Notes under the pieces: generated by a model | What the model was told of the DNA's origin: nothing | Seen by the model: only the letters and a program-made list of their open reading frames with translations | Databases searched by the model: none | Part shown: positions 23,697 through 32,532 of the stretch, one piece after another | Position numbering within the stretch: position 1 is the first letter of the stretch | Layout of the letters: each line of letters begins with the position of its first letter | Made by a program: the position numbers and the translations under genes | DNA from: Ancylobacter polymorphus | Lineage (GTDB): Bacteria > Pseudomonadota > Alphaproteobacteria > Rhizobiales > Xanthobacteraceae | Assembly (NCBI RefSeq): GCF_030813495.1 | Contig: NZ_JAUSUI010000001.1 | Coordinates: forward strand, 248,001-312,000 | Reading direction: 5' to 3' | DNA: 64,000 nucleotides

Positions 23697-25030
23697 TTCG
23701 CACTCCGAACGCGAGAAGCTGATCGTGCCTGCGACATAGTGAAGACATTCGAACCCGCATCCTGCGGCGCCGCCATCGGCGGGGGATCGATGATCGTTAG
23801 TACGTGCGCCGCCCATGCAGCCAGGGCCGCGCGCTTCTCAGGGAGCCTGTCATATCGATCGTAATGGGCCTCGGTGATGTCGCCCTCCGCGTGATTGACC
23901 ACGGATTTCACAGTTTCCCGACCGATGCCGAGTGACATCATGCCGGTGATCGCGGTGCGGCGAAAGTCGTGCGGCGTAGGCTCATGAGCCTTCAAGCTGG
24001 AGATAATCGCCTCATTCCCGTCGCGCGGCTCAAGGCCGCGCAGCAGGCGCTTCATAGCGCGGGCGACGGAGTGACGGTCGAATGCCGCCGCCTCGTTGCG
24101 ATGCGAGGCAAAGATTGCGGGAGATGGTTTCTCGGGATCGTGAAGCGCGAGCGCCGCGTTGATGACTGCTAGGACAGGTTCGGTCAGTGGCACGACGTGC
24201 CTCCGCCCGTTCTTCACCCTCTCGGGGGGCAACTCCCAACGCGCGAGGGTAGGGCGGTCGAGATTGGTTAACTCGGATCGGGTCATACCGAGGACTTCGC
24301 CGGGGCGCTGGCCTGTCAGAAGAAGCGCCTTAAGAGCGAGCCCCATCGCCCCGTCCAACCCGTCGAGAGCCGGCCAAAGCAACGCAATTTCCTGATCGGT
24401 CAGCACGCGGTCGCGCGCCTTTTCCTCTTTCGTGGGCCGGGGGATGCGTTGCATCGGGGTGGCATCGAGGATTTCCTCGTTGACGGCCCAACCGAACATC
24501 GTGCTCAGGATCGTGCGGGTTCGGTTAGCCGCGATCGGTGCGGCATCGGCGCGGTCGCGCAGGAAGGTGATCACGTCGGCGCGCTCGATGTCCTTCGCCT
24601 TCCGAGGCCCCCAGGCCTTTCTCACCGCGCTCAGATATGAGCGAACTGTCGCCGCTGATTTCGGCGTGTTCTTCGTGACGTGCTCGGCGAGGTACTTGTC
24701 CAGCAGGGCATCGACCGACATCGCGGCCTGCTCCCGCGCCTTTGCCTTGCGAACCTCCTTTCGAGGATTGGTGCCCTTTGACACCGTCACGCGCTGTTCG
24801 CCCGCCATGCGGCGGGCATCGGCGAGCGCGATAGAGGGGTACTTGCCAAGCGTCAGGCGTTCCACTTTGCCTGTCAGCTTATCGCGATAGCGAAATGCGA
24901 AGGTCTTCACCCCTGCCGTCGTGACCCGCAGGGTCAGGCCGGGGCACCGCAAGTCCGTCACCTCAAGGCGACCAGAAGCTGGAGGATCGACCGCCCGAAT
25001 GTAGGCGTCCGTGAGCGCGACGGAAGGCAT
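23693..25030 (-). CDS. int: Tyrosine integrase, P4/DUF4102 type
   Basis: 445-aa site-specific recombinase. The N-terminal arm-binding domain has the P4-integrase signature (GLTLRVTTAGVKTFAFRYRD, LTLGKYPSIALADAR). A SAM-like core-binding domain spans about 105-190. The catalytic domain shows Arg in LLTGQRPGEVLG, the HxxR box in PHDFRRTAIT, and the His and nucleophile region in VNHAEGDITEAHYDRY. The start at 25030 gives the family N-terminus; in-frame sequence to 25144 is ignored. It sits about 165 bp from attR and should recombine tRNA-Pro. Confidence 0.95.
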   Translation of the reverse strand: MPSVALTDAYIRAVDPPASGRLEVTDLRCPGLTLRVTTAGVKTFAFRYRDKLTGKVERLTLGKYPSIALADARRMAGEQRVTVSKGTNPRKEVRKAKAREQAAMSVDALLDKYLAEHVTKNTPKSAATVRSYLSAVRKAWGPRKAKDIERADVITFLRDRADAAPIAANRTRTILSTMFGWAVNEEILDATPMQRIPRPTKEEKARDRVLTDQEIALLWPALDGLDGAMGLALKALLLTGQRPGEVLGMTRSELTNLDRPTLARWELPPERVKNGRRHVVPLTEPVLAVINAALALHDPEKPSPAIFASHRNEAAAFDRHSVARAMKRLLRGLEPRDGNEAIISSLKAHEPTPHDFRRTAITGMMSLGIGRETVKSVVNHAEGDITEAHYDRYDRLPEKRAALAAWAAHVLTIIDPPPMAAPQDAGSNVFTMSQARSASRVRSAK

Positions 25031-25034
25031 GAAA

Positions 25035-25059
25035 ATGACCCCTAGACGATGACCCCTAG
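25035..25059. repeat. Tandem 11-bp repeat at the integrase start, sharing the att anticodon-arm sequence
   Basis: ATGACCCCTAG occurs at 25035-25045 and 25049-25059. Its reverse complement contains CTAGGGGTC, which is also in the att core (9904-9912 and 25205-25213). The copies lie 5 bp upstream of the integrase ATG, where bound integrase could block its own expression. Confidence 0.5.
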
Positions 25060-25069
25060 TCCGATAAGC

Positions 25070-25121
25070 GGGGGCACGCCGGGGGCACAAAACCCCTCTC
25101 CACCCCACACCTTGTGCCCCC
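25070..25121. repeat. Candidate integrase arm sites near attR
   Basis: GGGGGCAC at 25070-25077 and 25081-25088, and an inverted copy TTGTGCCCCC at 25112-25121 that pairs perfectly with GGGGGCACAA (25081-25090). Similar GGGGAC(G)C repeats lie inside attL at 10009-10030. Confidence 0.5.
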
Positions 25122-25193
25122 AGAAAACACCCGCTTGCGCTCACAAGTCAATGATATTATTGGAGTACGTGGGTGACGGCGGTTGCCTATTTT

Positions 25194-25246
25194 TAGTCTG
25201 GGGGACTAGGGGTCGGAGGTTCAAATCCTCTCGCTCCGACCATTTT
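25194..25246 (+). repeat. attR: duplicated 3' part of tRNA-Pro
   Basis: 53-bp exact copy of 9893-9945. It begins within the anticodon stem, so this copy is a tRNA fragment and cannot make a tRNA. It marks the right end of the element. Confidence 0.95.
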
Positions 25247-25334
25247 CACCGGCACCCCCAATAGCCGGTGACACTTCCCGACAAGTCGAGACGCTTTAAC
25301 ACGGTGGAAACCATGGCGGTGCCTAATAGGCCCC

Positions 25335-26813
25335 ATGATCGACCCCCGCGAAAGCACTCCGCCGATGGCTGCAGGCACCGTCTCCGAGACGGCTGCGCCG
25401 GATTCCGGGAATCGGTCGGCACACACACGCCGGTTCCTGCGCGGGCTCATTCTGCCGGCCCTTGCCGCCCTCGCTATGGCCGGTGTTGCCGGCGAGATCA
25501 CCGCGCCACGCTACGAGTCCCGTGCCCGGTTGTGGATCGACGGGCGCGACGCTGGGGCAGGGCGGGACAGCGTGAAGGTCCTCGCTTCGCGCGACTTTGC
25601 GCGCCAGGCGATTGAGACGCACCGCCTGACCGCACGTCTCGCCGCTCCCGCCGCCAGCGGCGCCGGAGTGCTGTCGGGTACCGCCCTGCAACTGGCGGGC
25701 TTCGCTCTGCCGGCCGACGCGGCGCCGCTTTCGCGCGAGTCTCTCGCCCTGCGCAGCCTGGAACGCGGGCTGGAGGTGCGGCAGATCGGCGGCGGGCAGG
25801 TCGCGATCGATGTCGTCTCGCCCGACCCGCAGCTCTCGGCGGATGTGGCCAATGCCCTTGCCGCGACCTATGTCGAGCTGCGCCAGACGCGCGGCGTCCA
25901 TGCGGCGGAGCCGGAGGGCCCCGCGCCCGTGTCTGCCCGAATCATCGCCAATGCCGCACCGGCGACGGCCGCGCGCTGGCCGACACCGCTCCTCTCCAGC
26001 CTTCTTGCGGGTATAGGCACGTTCGTGCTGGTGTTCGGCCTGCAAAGCTGGCTGCGGCGGCGCCAGGGTGCGCCCGGCCACGAATATGGCGCGATACCGC
26101 TGCCGGAAACGACACCGCGCCCCCGCCAGCACCTTCCCTGGATCGGCGCACACTCCGGCGAGCCGACGAGTTCGGCCGAACTGACCAGCCCGCTGCGGCT
26201 GCTGTCGCGCGAGCGCGAACAGGCCGACCTCGCCCGGCTGATCGAATTGCGCGGATCCGCGGCGCGCCTTGTCACGGTGACCGGCGGCCGTGCCGACGAA
26301 TCCATCGCGCGCTGCGCGCTTGCGCTCGGCCGTTCGCTCGCCGGGACAGAGCAGCGCGTGGTGGTGGTGTGCCTCGACGTTGCCTCGCCAACCCTCGACG
26401 GCCTGACCGCCGATCCGCGTGCGCCGGGGCTGACAGACCTGCTGTCGGGTGTCTGCGGCTTTTCCGATGCCATTCACCGTGAAAGCGCCTCGCGCTGCCA
26501 CGTCATCCCGCCCGGGCGCGGGGCGCGCGAGGCTGACGGCCTGGTCACCGCCGACCGGCTACCGCTGATCCTGACCGCGCTGAAGCAGACCTATGATCAC
26601 GTTATTGTGGCCGCGCCGCCTCTGGGCGGCATGGCGGGCGCGGAGCGTCTCGCCTCTCTGAGCCCGACCAACATTCTCGTCACCCAGCCGGGCGGGATGG
26701 CCACCGACGCGGTTCAGGCCTTCGATGCACTCGCGTCTCTCGGCTTCGGCGAGATCGCGATGGTGACCTTTACGCCGGAGGCGGAGCCGCGCGCCTTGTC
26801 CCGCGCCGCCTGA
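25335..26813 (+). CDS. Wzz/BY-kinase-like exopolysaccharide chain-length protein with degenerate ATPase
   Basis: 492-aa protein with a transmembrane helix near residues 36-53, a Wzz-like periplasmic part (SRARLWIDGR, then SPDPQLSADVANALAATYVELRQ), a second helix near 220-240, and a cytoplasmic ATPase-like domain from about 285. In active BY-kinases Walker A is GEGKS/T; here the equivalent is VTGGRADESIARCALALG with no Gly-Lys-Ser/Thr, and the Walker A' region reads VVVVCLDVASPTLDG. It probably regulates polysaccharide chain length without kinase activity. No polysaccharide genes are adjacent. The ATG at 25365 is an alternative start. Confidence 0.75.
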   Translation: MIDPRESTPPMAAGTVSETAAPDSGNRSAHTRRFLRGLILPALAALAMAGVAGEITAPRYESRARLWIDGRDAGAGRDSVKVLASRDFARQAIETHRLTARLAAPAASGAGVLSGTALQLAGFALPADAAPLSRESLALRSLERGLEVRQIGGGQVAIDVVSPDPQLSADVANALAATYVELRQTRGVHAAEPEGPAPVSARIIANAAPATAARWPTPLLSSLLAGIGTFVLVFGLQSWLRRRQGAPGHEYGAIPLPETTPRPRQHLPWIGAHSGEPTSSAELTSPLRLLSREREQADLARLIELRGSAARLVTVTGGRADESIARCALALGRSLAGTEQRVVVVCLDVASPTLDGLTADPRAPGLTDLLSGVCGFSDAIHRESASRCHVIPPGRGAREADGLVTADRLPLILTALKQTYDHVIVAAPPLGGMAGAERLASLSPTNILVTQPGGMATDAVQAFDALASLGFGEIAMVTFTPEAEPRALSRAA

Positions 26814-26822
26814 CCCTACTGT

Positions 26823-27065
26823 TCAAAGCGTTTCCGAGCGTCGGTCGTGCCGCTGCATCCAGCGGATCAGCAGTCCCGCCGGGACGATCCAGCCAATGCC
26901 CAGCACCACATAGGCGACGAATTGCCCAAGGGCCGGCAGGGTGGTGACGCGCCCCTGCGCCAGCGCCATCGCCGCCAGCGCCCAACCCAGCACCAGAAAC
27001 ACCAGCAGCACGGTGCCGACGAATTTGCGCGAGCGAGCGGAAAGGCCGGGACGAGGGGCGGACAT
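26823..27065 (-). CDS. DUF2842 small membrane protein
   Basis: 80-aa DUF2842 protein with two transmembrane helices (KFVGTVLLVFLVLGWALAAM and QFVAYVVLGIGWIVPAGLLI) and a basic C-terminus (RWMQRHDRRSETL). The family is restricted mainly to alphaproteobacteria and has no known function. It is divergent from ctaA, a neighbour that suggests a link with respiration or the membrane. The frame is open far upstream (to 28238) only as an antisense shadow of ctaA. Confidence 0.8.
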   Translation of the reverse strand: MSAPRPGLSARSRKFVGTVLLVFLVLGWALAAMALAQGRVTTLPALGQFVAYVVLGIGWIVPAGLLIRWMQRHDRRSETL

Positions 27066-27218
27066 GGGCGGCTCCGGTCTGGACGGTCGGGCGCGAGACA
27101 ATGAGTCCCGTTGCGCGCGGGCAGCGGCCTCTATATCGCTCGCGACGCCCGGGCGGAAGCGGCCCGGCGCGGGGTGGCCGATGGGGCAGGCGGCCGCCAA
27201 TGCAGGGAGCGCCCGCTT

Positions 27219-28307
27219 ATGGTTCAGGATCACGTCGCCACCGACGTCCCCCGTCACCTCGCCGTGCCACGCGCCAGCGAACCTTCCGCCGGCGACCGTC
27301 TGCGGCCGGTGCGGATCTGGCTCTATTTCGTGGCGGCGCTGGTGGTGCTGATGGTCGTGGTCGGCGGCGCCACACGGCTGACCGAGTCGGGCCTTTCCAT
27401 TACCGAATGGAAGCCGGTGACCGGCACGCTGCCGCCGCTGAGTGACGCGGCGTGGCAGGCGGAGTTCGACAAATACCGGCAGATTCCGCAATACCAGCAG
27501 ATCAACCGGGGCATGAGCCTCGCCGAGTTCAAGTACATTTTCTGGTGGGAATGGGGCCATCGCCTGCTCGGCCGCGTCATCGGCTTCGCCTTCCTGCTGC
27601 CCTTCATGTTCTTCCTCTGGCGCGGCGTCATCGACCGGCCGCTGCGCTGGAAGCTCGCCGGCCTGTTCGTGCTTGGCGGCCTTCAGGGCGCGGTCGGCTG
27701 GTGGATGGTGGCATCCGGCCTGGTCAACCGCGTCGATGTCAGCCAGTACCGGCTGGCGACGCATCTCACCCTCGCCTGCATCATTCTCGCCGCCATCGTC
27801 GCGGTCGCGACCCAGCTCAAGCCCGCCCGGGAGAGGCGCGCGTCGCCGGACTGGCTGCGCGGCTATGCGCGCATCCTGTTCGGGGTGGTGGTGCTGCAGA
27901 TCTTCCTCGGCGGCCTCGTTGCCGGCCTCGACGCCGGTCTGACCTACACCACCTGGCCGCTGATGGACGGGCACCTCGTGCCGCCGCTGGAAAACCTGTT
28001 CGTGCAACAGCCGGCGTGGCGGAACCTGTTCGAGAATGTTCTCACCGTGCAGTTCAACCACCGCCTCGTCGCCTATGTGCTGCTGGCGCTGGCCCTCGGC
28101 CACTGGCTGAGCGCGCGGCGGATCGGCGGCGCGGTGCGTCAGCGGGCGACGCTGATCCTGCTGCTGGTCTGCGCCCAGGCCGCCCTCGGCATCCTGACCC
28201 TGATCCATCAGGTGCCGATCGACATCGCGTTGGCCCACCAGTTCGGCGCCACGCTGGTGCTGATCGCAGTGACGGTAAATCTGGTGCGGCTGCGGCAGGG
28301 GGCCTAG
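27219..28307 (+). CDS. ctaA: Heme A synthase (CtaA/COX15 type)
   Basis: 362-aa membrane protein that oxidises heme O to heme A for cytochrome aa3 oxidase. It has about eight transmembrane helices and the COX15 signatures [21 protein letters not shown], the [11 protein letters not shown] segment with a heme-ligand His, and [12 protein letters not shown] near residue 285. The ATG at 27219 follows AGGGAG. It is divergent from the DUF2842 gene; cytochrome oxidase genes are not in the window. Confidence 0.95.
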   Translation: MVQDHVATDVPRHLAVPRASEPSAGDRLRPVRIWLYFVAALVVLMVVVGGATRLTESGLSITEWKPVTGTLPPLSDAAWQAEFDKYRQIPQYQQINRGMSLAEFKYIFWWEWGHRLLGRVIGFAFLLPFMFFLWRGVIDRPLRWKLAGLFVLGGLQGAVGWWMVASGLVNRVDVSQYRLATHLTLACIILAAIVAVATQLKPARERRASPDWLRGYARILFGVVVLQIFLGGLVAGLDAGLTYTTWPLMDGHLVPPLENLFVQQPAWRNLFENVLTVQFNHRLVAYVLLALALGHWLSARRIGGAVRQRATLILLLVCAQAALGILTLIHQVPIDIALAHQFGATLVLIAVTVNLVRLRQGA

Positions 28308-28323
28308 GTCTCTATGATATGGA

Positions 28324-29025
28324 TCAAGGAACTATACGTGCCTGAAGATCGGTGATTTGCGTACTACGGCGCCCGCCGAGGGCCCATAAGAAATCATTGG
28401 CGGGGGTCGGTGCCCGATCTGCAGAAATAGAAATAGTAGTGGCGGGCCCAGTAATCGGGAGGCGTACACCAGCCACTATCACACCTACAGTATCCACGGG
28501 AACCCGAATATCTTTAACTCCAATTGCTGGCGTTGTTACGACGATTTCATCTGAACATTTCGTTCCGTCGCTGCTGTCTGCTTTCAGAAAGCAAATGTTG
28601 ACTGGGATGTTTGTCGCGGCTGCATTTCCGAGAACGATCGAGATATTGCCATCGGTCTCCATCGGCTTGGATGGTGAATTTGGCTGAAGATCTTTTGAGT
28701 CCTGGGCGTGAGCGGCCGTAGAGATCAACTGCTCAAAGTAAGATGTTCTGGCAGGCACCGGCTGATAGCGGGCATCCTGCGCTCCGGTGATCGCATTGGA
28801 AATTAACGCTGGCGCCGCTATACCCGCGAAAAGCGCTCCGCGGAGATTCTGCTCTCCCAGAGCGAGCGCGATTCCACCGCCTAATATCGCATAAAGACCA
28901 ATGGCTATGTAAAAACCAGGGAGCGGAAGGTCTGCAGCAGGATTGGCGACCAATGTGGAGGCGAGCTTCATTAACGTTGGGCACACACCCCCAAAGGCGC
29001 CAAAGAAGATAATTGGGTAAGCCAT
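28324..29025 (-). CDS. Hypothetical membrane protein, lower GC than its neighbours
   Basis: 233-aa protein with two hydrophobic segments at the N-terminus (YPIIFFGAFGGVCPTLMKLA and GFYIAIGLYAILGGGIALAL), a third weaker one, and a soluble beta-rich C-terminal domain from about residue 115 with two cysteines (NICFLKADSSDGTKCSDE). The ATG at 29025 has GAGG at good spacing; the frame is open to 29064. Base composition and codon use are visibly less GC-biased than in flanking ctaA and uvrA, suggesting recent acquisition. No family is recognised. Confidence 0.65.
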   Translation of the reverse strand: MAYPIIFFGAFGGVCPTLMKLASTLVANPAADLPLPGFYIAIGLYAILGGGIALALGEQNLRGALFAGIAAPALISNAITGAQDARYQPVPARTSYFEQLISTAAHAQDSKDLQPNSPSKPMETDGNISIVLGNAAATNIPVNICFLKADSSDGTKCSDEIVVTTPAIGVKDIRVPVDTVGVIVAGVRLPITGPATTISISADRAPTPANDFLWALGGRRSTQITDLQARIVP

Positions 29026-29105
29026 GGGCGCCTCACTGGTTGCATATGGCAATTTAGCAACCATTGAGTTCGGTTCGTCAAGTCGACATATTAGGCTTAA
29101 CCCCT

Positions 29106-32009
29106 CTACTCTGCCGCGTTGCGCGGCTTCAGGGGTCGGCGGGCGAGAACTTCCGCGAGGAAGCGGCCGGTATGGCTGCGTTCGGCCTTGGCGATCACTT
29201 CCGGCGGCCCGGCCGCCACGATCTCGCCGCCGCCATCGCCGCCTTCCGGGCCGAGGTCGATGACCCAGTCGGCGGTCTTGATGACTTCGAGATTGTGCTC
29301 GATCACGACAACCGTGTTGCCCTGCTCGACCAGCTCATGCAGCACTTCCAGCAGCTTCGCCACGTCGTGGAAATGCAGGCCGGTGGTCGGCTCGTCGAGG
29401 ATGTACAGGGTGCGCCCGGTGGCGCGCTTCGAGAGCTCCTTGGAGAGCTTCACCCGCTGCGCCTCACCGCCCGACAGGGTATTGGCCTGCTGACCGACAT
29501 GGATATAGCCGAGCCCGACACGGGCGAGCGTTTCCAGCTTGTCGCGCACCGCGGGCACCGCCTTGAAGAACTCCGCGCCTTCGTCGACGGTCATGTCGAG
29601 CACGTCGGCGATGGACTTGTTCTTGAAGGTGACTTCCAGCGTCTCGCGGTTGTAGCGCTTGCCCTTGCAGACATCGCAGGTGACGTAGACATCCGGCAGG
29701 AAGTGCATCTCGATCTTGATGACGCCGTCACCCTGACACGCCTCGCAGCGCCCACCCTTGACGTTGAACGAGAACCGGCCCGGCCCATAGCCGCGCGCCT
29801 TGGCTTCCGGCAGGCCGGAGAACCATTCGCGGATCGGGGTGAAGGCACCGGTATAAGTCGCCGGGTTCGAGCGCGGGGTGCGGCCGATCGGCGACTGGTC
29901 GATGTCGATGACCTTGTCGAGGTGCTCCAGCCCTTCCAGCCCGTCATGCGGGGCCGGTGGCTCGGAGGCGCCGTTCAGCCGCCGCGCCACCGCCTTGTAC
30001 AGCGTGTCGATCAGCAGGGTTGATTTGCCGCCGCCCGAAACGCCGGTGACCGCCGTAAACAAGCCGAGCGGGATCGACGCGGTGACGTTCTTCAGATTGT
30101 TGCCGCGTGCATTCACCACCCTCAGCATGCGCTTGGGGTTCGGCTTGCGGCGCTTGGGCACCGGCACGGCCAACTCGCCGGTGAGGTATTTCCCGGTGAG
30201 CGAATTCGGGTTGGCGAGGAGTTCCTGCGGCGTGCCCTGCGCCACGATGCGCCCGCCATGCACGCCAGCGCCGGGGCCGACATCGACCACGTAATCGGCG
30301 GCGAGGATCGCGTCTTCGTCATGCTCGACGACGATGACCGTATTGCCGAGATCACGCAGCCGCCGCAGCGTGCCGAGCAGGCGCTCATTGTCGCGCTGGT
30401 GCAGGCCGATGGACGGCTCGTCCAGCACATAGAGCACGCCGGTGAGGCCCGAACCGATCTGCGAGGCGAGACGGATGCGCTGGCTCTCGCCGCCGGACAG
30501 CGTGCCGGAGGCGCGGGCGAGGGTGAGATAATCCAGCCCGACATCGAGCAGGAAGGCGAGACGCTCGCGAATCTCCTTGAGAATGCGCGCGGCGATCTCG
30601 TTCTGCTTGTCGCTGAGCTGGCCGGGGAGGGTGGCGAACCATTCCAGCGCATGGCGCACGGAAAGCTCCGCCGCCGCGCCGATATGCCGGCCGGCGATCT
30701 TCACCGCCAAGGCTTCGGGCTTCAGCCGGTAGCCGTGGCAGGAGGCGCAGGGCACGGCCGAGAAATACTTGCCGATCTCCTCGCGCGCCCAGTCGCTTTC
30801 GGTCTCGCGCCAGCGCCGTTCCAGATTGGTGACGATGCCCTCGAAGGTCTTCAGCGTCTCATAGGCGCGCATGCCGTCATTATAGACGAAGCGGATGGTC
30901 TCAGCCTTCGAGCCGTGCAGAATGACGTTGCGTACATTCTCCGGCAGCTCCGCCCAGGGGGTCGTGAGCTTGACGCCGTAATGACGGGCGATCGCTTCCA
31001 GCGTCTGGCCGTAATAGGGAGAGGTCGATTTCGCCCACGGCGCGATGGCGCCCTGCTTCAGCGAGCGCGCCGCATCCGGGACGATGAGGTTCGGGTCGGT
31101 CTTACTCTCATGGCCCAACCCATCGCAGGTGGGGCAGGCGCCGAATGGATTGTTGAAGGAGAACAGCCGCGGTTCGATCTCGGCGATGGTGAAGCCGGAA
31201 ACTGGGCACGCAAATTTTTCCGAGAACACGATGCGGCGGGCGTCGCCGCTCTCTTCCTTCTCGTCGGCGAACTCGATCACCGCGATGCCGTCGGCCAGGC
31301 CGAGCGCCGTCTCGAACGAATCCGCCAGCCGGCTGGCGATGTCCGGCCGCACGACAAGGCGGTCCACCACCACGTCGATATCATGCTTGAACTTCTTGTC
31401 GAGCGACGGCGCATCGGCGATCTCATGGAATTCGCCGTCGATCTTTACCCGCTGGAACCCCTTTTTCTGGAATTCGGCCAGTTCCTTGCGATACTCGCCC
31501 TTGCGACCGCGCACCACGGGCGCGAGCAGATAAAGCCGCGTCTTGTCCGGCAGGGCGAGCACCCGATCGACCATCTGGCTGACGGTCTGGCTTTCGATCG
31601 GCAGTCCGGTGGCCGGCGAATAGGGCACGCCCACGCGCGCCCAGAGCAGGCGCATATAGTCATAGATCTCGGTGACGGTGCCGACCGTCGAGCGCGGATT
31701 TTTCGAGGTGGTCTTCTGCTCGATGGAAATGGCCGGCGAGAGGCCGTCGATCTGGTCCACATCCGGTTTCTGCATCATCTCCAGAAACTGGCGCGCATAG
31801 GCCGAGAGGCTCTCGACATAGCGGCGCTGACCCTCGGCATAGATGGTGTCGAAAGCCAGAGACGACTTGCCCGACCCGGACAGGCCGGTGAACACCACCA
31901 GGCTGTCGCGCGGGATTTCGAGATCGACATTTTTGAGGTTGTGCTCGCGCGCGCCCCGGATCGCAATCGTGCGGGCATCGCGGCGCGGGAGGTCCACGCG
32001 GTCCTTCAT
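29106..32009 (-). CDS. uvrA: Excinuclease ABC subunit UvrA
   Basis: 967-aa damage-recognition ATPase of nucleotide excision repair. Both ABC modules are present: Walker [10 protein letters not shown] near residue 35 and GVSGGGKST near 650, and two LSGGE-type signatures. The second zinc module is intact (CEACQGDG through [10 protein letters not shown]). In the first, CPVSGFT replaces the usual CPxCG, so one Cys ligand is Ser; I believe this is common in alphaproteobacteria. The start at 32009 gives the family N-terminus. A LexA-type box lies upstream at 32364-32378. Confidence 0.97.
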   Translation of the reverse strand: MKDRVDLPRRDARTIAIRGAREHNLKNVDLEIPRDSLVVFTGLSGSGKSSLAFDTIYAEGQRRYVESLSAYARQFLEMMQKPDVDQIDGLSPAISIEQKTTSKNPRSTVGTVTEIYDYMRLLWARVGVPYSPATGLPIESQTVSQMVDRVLALPDKTRLYLLAPVVRGRKGEYRKELAEFQKKGFQRVKIDGEFHEIADAPSLDKKFKHDIDVVVDRLVVRPDIASRLADSFETALGLADGIAVIEFADEKEESGDARRIVFSEKFACPVSGFTIAEIEPRLFSFNNPFGACPTCDGLGHESKTDPNLIVPDAARSLKQGAIAPWAKSTSPYYGQTLEAIARHYGVKLTTPWAELPENVRNVILHGSKAETIRFVYNDGMRAYETLKTFEGIVTNLERRWRETESDWAREEIGKYFSAVPCASCHGYRLKPEALAVKIAGRHIGAAAELSVRHALEWFATLPGQLSDKQNEIAARILKEIRERLAFLLDVGLDYLTLARASGTLSGGESQRIRLASQIGSGLTGVLYVLDEPSIGLHQRDNERLLGTLRRLRDLGNTVIVVEHDEDAILAADYVVDVGPGAGVHGGRIVAQGTPQELLANPNSLTGKYLTGELAVPVPKRRKPNPKRMLRVVNARGNNLKNVTASIPLGLFTAVTGVSGGGKSTLLIDTLYKAVARRLNGASEPPAPHDGLEGLEHLDKVIDIDQSPIGRTPRSNPATYTGAFTPIREWFSGLPEAKARGYGPGRFSFNVKGGRCEACQGDGVIKIEMHFLPDVYVTCDVCKGKRYNRETLEVTFKNKSIADVLDMTVDEGAEFFKAVPAVRDKLETLARVGLGYIHVGQQANTLSGGEAQRVKLSKELSKRATGRTLYILDEPTTGLHFHDVAKLLEVLHELVEQGNTVVVIEHNLEVIKTADWVIDLGPEGGDGGGEIVAAGPPEVIAKAERSHTGRFLAEVLARRPLKPRNAAE

Positions 32010-32106
32010 TCCGAACTCTTCTCGCCGGTTTCTACGGGCAGCTACGCCGAACAACAGATTTTGCAGGGCGGCGCTTTACGGCGACGAGGCCCGCCCGGCG
32101 AAGGGA

Positions 32107-32259
32107 TCAGCCCCCGACGCCGTGCACCGCTGCCAGACCCGCCGCGACAGCAAGTGCGCCGGCTACGGCCAGAAAGGCGCGGCGGATCAACGCCTGGCGG
32201 GCCTCTTCGGCACGGAAGGCGATGGCACGGGCGCGCGGGCGATGGCGCATCTGGGTCAT
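32107..32259 (-). CDS. Possible small membrane protein between uvrA and ssb
   Basis: 50-aa open frame ([20 protein letters not shown] start) with a basic N-terminus and one hydrophobic helix ([18 protein letters not shown]). GGGAG lies about 12 nt upstream. Position between the LexA box and uvrA means it could be the first gene of the uvrA transcript. Small size and no recognised family make this uncertain. Confidence 0.35.
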   Translation of the reverse strand: MTQMRHRPRARAIAFRAEEARQALIRRAFLAVAGALAVAAGLAAVHGVGG

Positions 32260-32363
32260 GATGGGGACAGGCTCCCTTTTAGAACACAGGGTAAACATAG
32301 TCCGGCGCGCGCGCTTCGCAATGTCGACTCAGCACTCTTGCGGCAGCTTAGACACAATGCTAG

Positions 32364-32378
32364 GAACAGAACAAGAAC
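32364..32378. promoter_or_regulatory. LexA (SOS) box of alphaproteobacterial type
   Basis: GAAC (32364-32367), seven bases AGAACAA, GAAC (32375-32378): the exact GAAC-N7-GAAC direct repeat recognised by LexA in Rhizobium and relatives. It lies between divergent uvrA (start 32009) and ssb (start 32533), both known SOS genes. Confidence 0.75.
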
Positions 32379-32532
32379 AATGTTCCTGGGCGATGTTCCG
32401 CGGCGCCGTTTGGGCGCAAAGCGGTGGACAAGCACGGGGCCGAGGCGCGCGGCCGGGCGCCGGCTGGTCTACTATGCGTTCCCTTTCACGAGCGCGCGCC
32501 AGAGCGGGCGTCCGGCAGTTTCGGAGGACAAG

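Larger units (their letters stand above)
9893..25246. mobile_element. Integrated phage-satellite-like element (cfPICI-like), tRNA-Pro inserted
   Basis: A 15.3-kb element delimited by 53-bp perfect direct repeats, with the integrase at the right end next to attR. Every recognised gene is on the minus strand: integrase, AlpA-type regulator, RepA-like ATPase, portal, protease-capsid fusion, connectors, terminases, E/E' tail chaperones and tape measure. No tail tube, sheath, baseplate, fibre, lysis module or lambda-type repressor was recognised. Genes are intact and tightly packed. The content fits a capsid-forming phage satellite; a prophage remnant without its tail genes is the alternative. Confidence 0.85.

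Noticed and set aside
9893-25246. Gene transfer agent
   Set aside because: GTA clusters have no integrase, att repeats or AlpA and carry full tail genes. This element has integration machinery and lacks tail structural genes.
26823-28238. 471-aa version of the DUF2842 protein
   Set aside because: Only the last 80 residues are protein-like; the upstream part is antisense to ctaA.
30258-32261. 667-aa open frame on the plus strand
   Set aside because: Antisense shadow of uvrA with biased composition and no recognisable domain.
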